Origin: Wenzhouxiangella sp.
GTDB taxonomy: Bacteria; Pseudomonadota; Gammaproteobacteria; Xanthomonadales; Wenzhouxiangellaceae
DNA length: 24,670 nt
NCBI GenBank assembly: GCA_007123575.1
Contig: SKKV01000178.1
Coordinates: forward strand, 1-24,670
Direction of reading: 5' to 3'
Within the stretch, counting starts at the first letter, position 1, and every line of letters starts with the position of its first letter. The notes below the pieces were generated by a model. The model was given only the letters and a program-made list of their open reading frames with translations, had not been told where the DNA came from and did no database searches. Positions 21,812 through 24,670 of the stretch are shown piece by piece. The position numbers and the translations under genes were made by a program.

Positions 21812-23143
21812 TCGGTCAAATTCCAGCCTTTCGCCCGGCACAATGCCGGTCAAAAGCCCGTCGCGCCAGACCAGGTTGCCGTTGACCCAGGTTGCGGCCA
21901 CGCGCGCCGGCAGCTTGCGCCCGGCCAGCGGCGTCCAGCCGCACTGACTGATCATGGGTTGGCGGTTCACGATCGTGCGTTCGCGCGGGTCCAGCAGCAC
22001 CAGGTCGGCGCAATAACCTTCGCGGATGAAGCCTCGCTCGCGAATCTGGAAGCGGCGGGCGGGATTGTGGGCCAGTTTTTCGACCAGGGCTTCCGGGCTG
22101 AGCGTGCGACCGGCTACCAGTGACCAGGCAATGGGCAGCGCGTACTGAACCAGCGGCAGACCGGCTGCGGCGGAGTCGTAGTTGCCGCTTTTTTCGCGCA
22201 ATAGGTGGGGGGAGTGATCGCTGCCGATGATGTCCAGGCGGCCGTCGCGCAGCGCCTTGCGCAGGGCCCCGCGGTCATCCCCGGTCTTGATCGCCGGGTT
22301 GCATTTGATCAGGTTGCCCAGGGCTTCGTAGTCGGCATCGATGAAGTAGAGGTGGTGCACGCAGGCTTCGGCGGTAATCTGTTTGTCAGCCATCGCGCCG
22401 GCAGTTAACAGTGCCAGCTCATCTTCGGTACTGATTTTCAGCAAGTGCAGGCGAGTGTTGTGTTCTTGGGCCAGCTGTACGGCCAGGGTGCTGGCTTTCA
22501 GGCAGGCCTCGCGCGAATGAATTTCGGCGTGGGCCGACGCGGGGATGCGATTGGCATAGCGACGGCGGGCTTCGCTGAGATTGCTTTCGACGGTGGTCGA
22601 GTCCTCGCAGTGGGCCACGACCAGGCCTGGAGCATGCCGGAATATCTCGCCTAGCAGTTTGGGGTCCTCGATGCTGAGATTGGCGCTGGCCGAACCCATG
22701 AAGACACTGACGGCGCAGGCTTCGAGCGGCTCAAGTGCCTTGACTTCACTCAAATTATCGCGGCTGGCGCCGAGATAGAAGCTGTAGTTGGCAGTGGATC
22801 GGCCGGCAGCCCGACTGAACTTGTCGGCGAGGGCCAGACGCGTGGTTGTCGGTGGGCTGGTGTCGGGCATTTCCAGGTAGCTGGTGATGCCTCCGGCAAC
22901 CGCCGCTTTTGACTCCGAGGCAATGTTGCCTTTGCGGGTCAGGCCCGGTTCACGAAAGTGCACCTGGTCATCGATCATGCCTGGCATCAGGTATTTGCCC
23001 TGAGCGTCAACGACGGTCTCGCCCGAACGGGCCTTGAGCTGGCTGGCAATTTGTTCGATGCGACCGCGCTTGATGCGCAGGTCCCCCTCGGTTTGCCGGC
23101 CTTCATTCAGAAGACGAGCATTGGTGATCAACCACCCGCTCAC
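21803..23143 (-). CDS. pyrC: Dihydroorotase, class I type with a QxH metal motif
   Basis: 446 residues of the amidohydrolase superfamily. It closes carbamoyl-aspartate to dihydroorotate in pyrimidine synthesis. Visible blocks are PGMIDDQVHFREPGLTRKGNI (54-74), EMPDTSPPTT, VVAHCEDSTT, RLHLLKIST, GSDHSPHLL and LVQYALPIAW. The first histidine of the usual HxH metal motif is Gln60 here; His62 is kept. To my knowledge the DDQVHFREPG form also occurs in dihydroorotases of Bacteroidetes and xanthomonads, so the enzyme may well be active. The Asp in GSDHSPH is the catalytic base position. It starts with GTG, AGGAG 11 nt upstream, overlapping the yidD stop by four bases (GTGA). Confidence 0.9.
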   Translation of the reverse strand: MSGWLITNARLLNEGRQTEGDLRIKRGRIEQIASQLKARSGETVVDAQGKYLMPGMIDDQVHFREPGLTRKGNIASESKAAVAGGITSYLEMPDTSPPTTTRLALADKFSRAAGRSTANYSFYLGASRDNLSEVKALEPLEACAVSVFMGSASANLSIEDPKLLGEIFRHAPGLVVAHCEDSTTVESNLSEARRRYANRIPASAHAEIHSREACLKASTLAVQLAQEHNTRLHLLKISTEDELALLTAGAMADKQITAEACVHHLYFIDADYEALGNLIKCNPAIKTGDDRGALRKALRDGRLDIIGSDHSPHLLREKSGNYDSAAAGLPLVQYALPIAWSLVAGRTLSPEALVEKLAHNPARRFQIRERGFIREGYCADLVLLDPRERTIVNRQPMISQCGWTPLAGRKLPARVAATWVNGNLVWRDGLLTGIVPGERLEFDRPA

Positions 23144-23418
23144 GAGATTTGATTCTCCTGTCCGTCGATTTTTTCAGCGTACTCTGAGCCGGTGTCGTCG
23201 TCCTCGTAGCCGGGCACCGGGTCATGACCACCGGCGCACAAGGGGTGGCAGCGGAGAATGCGTTTCAGCGCCATCCAGCTACCACGGCCGGCACCGTAAA
23301 GGCTGATCGCTTGCATGGCATAGGCCGAACAGGTCGGCGTGAAGCGGCAATGACGGCCAAGCAATGGCGAAATCAGATAGCGGTAGAAACGAATGAGTGC
23401 AAGGAGAATGGTTTGCAT
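23140..23418 (-). CDS. yidD: Membrane protein insertion efficiency factor YidD
   Basis: 92 residues. It has the family pattern LIRFYRYLISPLLGRHCRFTPTCSAYAMQAI, with the CRFTPTCS core, followed by ALKRILRCHPLCAGGHDPVPG. The acidic tail after DPVP (EDDDTGSEYAEKIDGQ) is variable in the family. It is a small membrane-associated protein thought to assist insertion of inner-membrane proteins by YidC/Sec. In many bacteria yidD sits between rnpA and yidC; here it is separate and leads a two-gene unit with pyrC. It is divergent from dksA across 77 bp. Confidence 0.96.
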   Translation of the reverse strand: MQTILLALIRFYRYLISPLLGRHCRFTPTCSAYAMQAISLYGAGRGSWMALKRILRCHPLCAGGHDPVPGYEDDDTGSEYAEKIDGQENQIS

Positions 23419-23422
23419 GGGC

Positions 23423-23453
23423 TTGTTCTCGATGGCCTCTTAGGATATATAAT
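23423..23453 (+). promoter_or_regulatory. dksA promoter
   Basis: A perfect TATAAT lies at 23448-23453. The best -35-like hexamer is TTGTTC at 23423-23428, 19 bp away. A start near 23460 leaves a leader of about 36 nt. The same AT-rich stretch read on the minus strand (TATATATCC) may serve yidD. Confidence 0.55.
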
Positions 23454-23495
23454 TGTCCGTTTTGCAACAACCCAGACGCGAGGCCCCGAAAGTCG

Positions 23496-23927
23496 ATGCC
23501 CAGCAAACCGCAGGTAGAATTGCCAGAGGGTTATAAACCTTCGGCCGATGAAGAGTACATGTGCCCTGAGCACCTGGCGTATTTCCGGCAGAAATTGCTG
23601 GATTGGCGCAATGAACTGATCGAAGAGTCTCAGGAAACCATCAACCATTTGCGCGGCGAAGTGCGAGATGTCGGTGACGAGGCCGAACGTGCCAGCCGGG
23701 AAACCGAAAACAGCCTGGAACTGCGCACCCGAGATCGATACCGCAAGCTGCTGGGCAAAATCGACCAGGCGTTGAATCGCGTCGATGACGGAAGCTACGG
23801 CTACTGCGAGGAAACTGGCGAGGAAATTGGTCTGGCCCGACTCGAAGCGCGGCCCATCGCCACTCTGTGCCTGGATGCGCAAGAGCGTTGGGAGCTGAAG
23901 CAGAAGCAGATGCGTGATAGCCGCTGA
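23496..23927 (+). CDS. dksA: RNA polymerase-binding transcription factor DksA, two-cysteine form
   Basis: 143 residues. It binds the secondary channel of RNA polymerase and, with ppGpp, adjusts rRNA, amino-acid and stress promoters. The coiled coil (~24-97) has the tip DEAERAS: Asp61 and Ala66 match E. coli Asp71 and Ala76, while Glu64 replaces Asp74. The globular part reads GYCEETGEEIGLARLEARPIATLCLDAQERWE; of the four zinc cysteines Cys104 and Cys125 remain, the other two are Thr107 and Ala128. DksA proteins with incomplete cysteine sets are known to work without zinc. The ATG at 23496 gives an N-terminus matching homologues; upstream in-frame codons lie over the promoter. Confidence 0.94.
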   Translation: MPSKPQVELPEGYKPSADEEYMCPEHLAYFRQKLLDWRNELIEESQETINHLRGEVRDVGDEAERASRETENSLELRTRDRYRKLLGKIDQALNRVDDGSYGYCEETGEEIGLARLEARPIATLCLDAQERWELKQKQMRDSR

Positions 23928-23945
23928 ACTGATGATTTTTGCGTT

Positions 23946-23951
23946 TTGACA
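23946..23951 (+). promoter_or_regulatory. -35-like TTGACA upstream of the OmpA-like gene
   Basis: A perfect TTGACA follows the dksA stop by 18 bp. No good -10 lies at 16-18 bp; the best is a TGCTAAGGT extended -10-like element at 23971-23979, which gives a 21-bp spacing. Confidence 0.35.
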
Positions 23952-24016
23952 GGCGCGGCGGTGCAACTTTGCTAAGGTATCACGGTCTTTAACGTAACTT
24001 TAATTTAGTAATGGGC

Positions 24017-24040
24017 TCACCGGCTCGTCTGGGCTGGTGA
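24017..24040 (+). promoter_or_regulatory. Stem-loop in the leader of the OmpA-like gene
   Basis: TCACCGGCTC (24017-24026) pairs with GGGCTGGTGA (24031-24040) around GTCT, ten pairs including two G-U. Long leaders with stem-loops stabilise ompA messages in enterobacteria; a similar role here is inferred. Confidence 0.5.
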
Positions 24041-24089
24041 CTGGGACACATCAAACAGCCTCCTTTCTGGAGTGAAGAGGAAAAAAATC

Positions 24090-24670
24090 ATGGCATTTCG
24101 GCTTTTCACAGGTTTGCTCGCCGCAGGGTTACTGGCCGGCCAGTTCGCTGTGGCCTCCAGCGATTTCGACAATCGTTGGTACGTTGCACCCGGCGTCGGT
24201 CTGGTGTTTATGGACGGCAATCGGGATACCGAAGGCGAGGCGCTGTTGACCTCCCTCAGCGTAGGCCGCTTTTTTACGGAAGACTTCAGTCTCGATCTTC
24301 GCCACGATCGCTATCACAACAACATCGAATCAGTGCCGCCCGGCCTGGATCGTTGGAAGCTGCGCAGCTTGGGTCTGGTAGGCCGTTACCACTTTGCTGA
24401 TTTCGACGGCACGCGTCCCTATGTGCTGCTCGGCACCGGGCTGCAGCAGCATGACAGCATTTTCGGCGAAGGCCGCGACATTTATGGCTCCCTTGGATTG
24501 GGTTTCGTCCACCCTTTCAATGATCGGGTCGGACTCAGGCTCGAAGCGGAAGGTCGCTACGACAATGATCGCGATTCCCTCAATCGTTCGCGCGGCTTCC
24601 GCGACTGGATGATCACTTCAAGTCTGACCATTCGCCTGGGTGCGGCGCCTGCACCGGCACCGGCACCGGA
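24090..24670 (+). CDS. OmpA-like outer-membrane beta-barrel protein, 3' truncated by the window
   Basis: 193 residues are visible before the window ends. The ATG at 24090 has AGAGG 9 nt upstream. Residues 1-~22 form a signal peptide (MAFRLFTGLLAAGLLAGQFAVA). The following sequence alternates polar and hydrophobic residues in strands (RWYVAPGVGLVFMDG, ALLTSLSVGRFFTEDFSLDLRHDRY, RSLGLVGRYHF, RPYVLLGTGLQQHD, DIYGSLGLGFVHPF, VGLRLEAEGRYDND, MITSSLTIRLG), an 8-stranded OmpA/OmpX-type barrel. The window ends in an Ala-Pro linker (APAPAPAP), which in OmpA proteins joins the barrel to a peptidoglycan-binding domain; that domain would lie beyond the window. Function inferred: structural outer-membrane protein linking membrane and cell wall. 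Confidence 0.85.
   Translation, partial: MAFRLFTGLLAAGLLAGQFAVASSDFDNRWYVAPGVGLVFMDGNRDTEGEALLTSLSVGRFFTEDFSLDLRHDRYHNNIESVPPGLDRWKLRSLGLVGRYHFADFDGTRPYVLLGTGLQQHDSIFGEGRDIYGSLGLGFVHPFNDRVGLRLEAEGRYDNDRDSLNRSRGFRDWMITSSLTIRLGAAPAPAPAP

Overview
The window looks like chromosomal DNA of a GC-rich gammaproteobacterium. The conserved dnaX-ybaB-recR cluster, msrA, murJ, rpsT, dksA, yidD and sbcB support this. The secreted proteases, the QxH-type dihydroorotase and the DksA with a reduced zinc finger suggest something near Wenzhouxiangellaceae/Xanthomonadales or Chromatiales; that placement is inference. There are no insertion sequences, phage genes, CRISPR arrays or tRNAs. Both ends of the window cut a gene.

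Layout. 1-3858: end of a large secreted gingipain-like (C25) cysteine peptidase with kelch-like repeats. 3933-5761: pncA-pncB, the NAD salvage pair. 5770-8054 (minus): lemA followed by a DUF2207 membrane protein, translationally coupled. 8168-10357 (minus): a secreted subtilisin-family (S8) protease with two tandem PPC domains. Its upstream region holds an exact CRP/Vfr-type site and a TATAAC -10 element. 10729-10841 (minus): SRP RNA (ffs). 10981-13630: dnaX-ybaB-recR. 13712-13993 (minus): a small secreted ComEA-like helix-hairpin-helix protein, divergent from a 102-residue protein of unknown function (14220-14528).

14529-14810 lies between two convergent gene ends and carries three exact DnaA boxes (two as a tight inverted pair), an exact IHF consensus and an AT-rich stretch. 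This is the most unusual non-coding stretch in the window and a candidate replication-control locus (oriC-, datA- or DARS-like).

14811-16250 (minus): sbcB (exonuclease I). 16334-16807: msrA. 16829-17083 (minus): a GlsB/YeaQ-type small membrane protein. 17111-19279: a histidine-phosphatase-like protein, an SDR oxidoreductase and a lytic transglycosylase. 19263-19685 (minus): a UspA-family protein whose end overlaps the transglycosylase gene. 19813-20079 (minus): rpsT with a GTG start and a clear promoter. 20198-21802: murJ. 21803-23418 (minus): yidD-pyrC. 23496-23927: dksA. 24090-24670: the start of an OmpA-like outer-membrane barrel protein with a structured leader.

Together the genes cover replication and repair (dnaX, recR, ybaB, sbcB, the DnaA-box locus), envelope building (murJ, lytic transglycosylase, yidD, OmpA-like), secretion and extracellular proteolysis (SRP RNA, C25 and S8 proteases), stress response (dksA, msrA, uspA, glsB) and NAD/pyrimidine metabolism. 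No multi-gene system of an obviously new type is visible. The most interesting signals are regulatory or concern altered catalytic residues.
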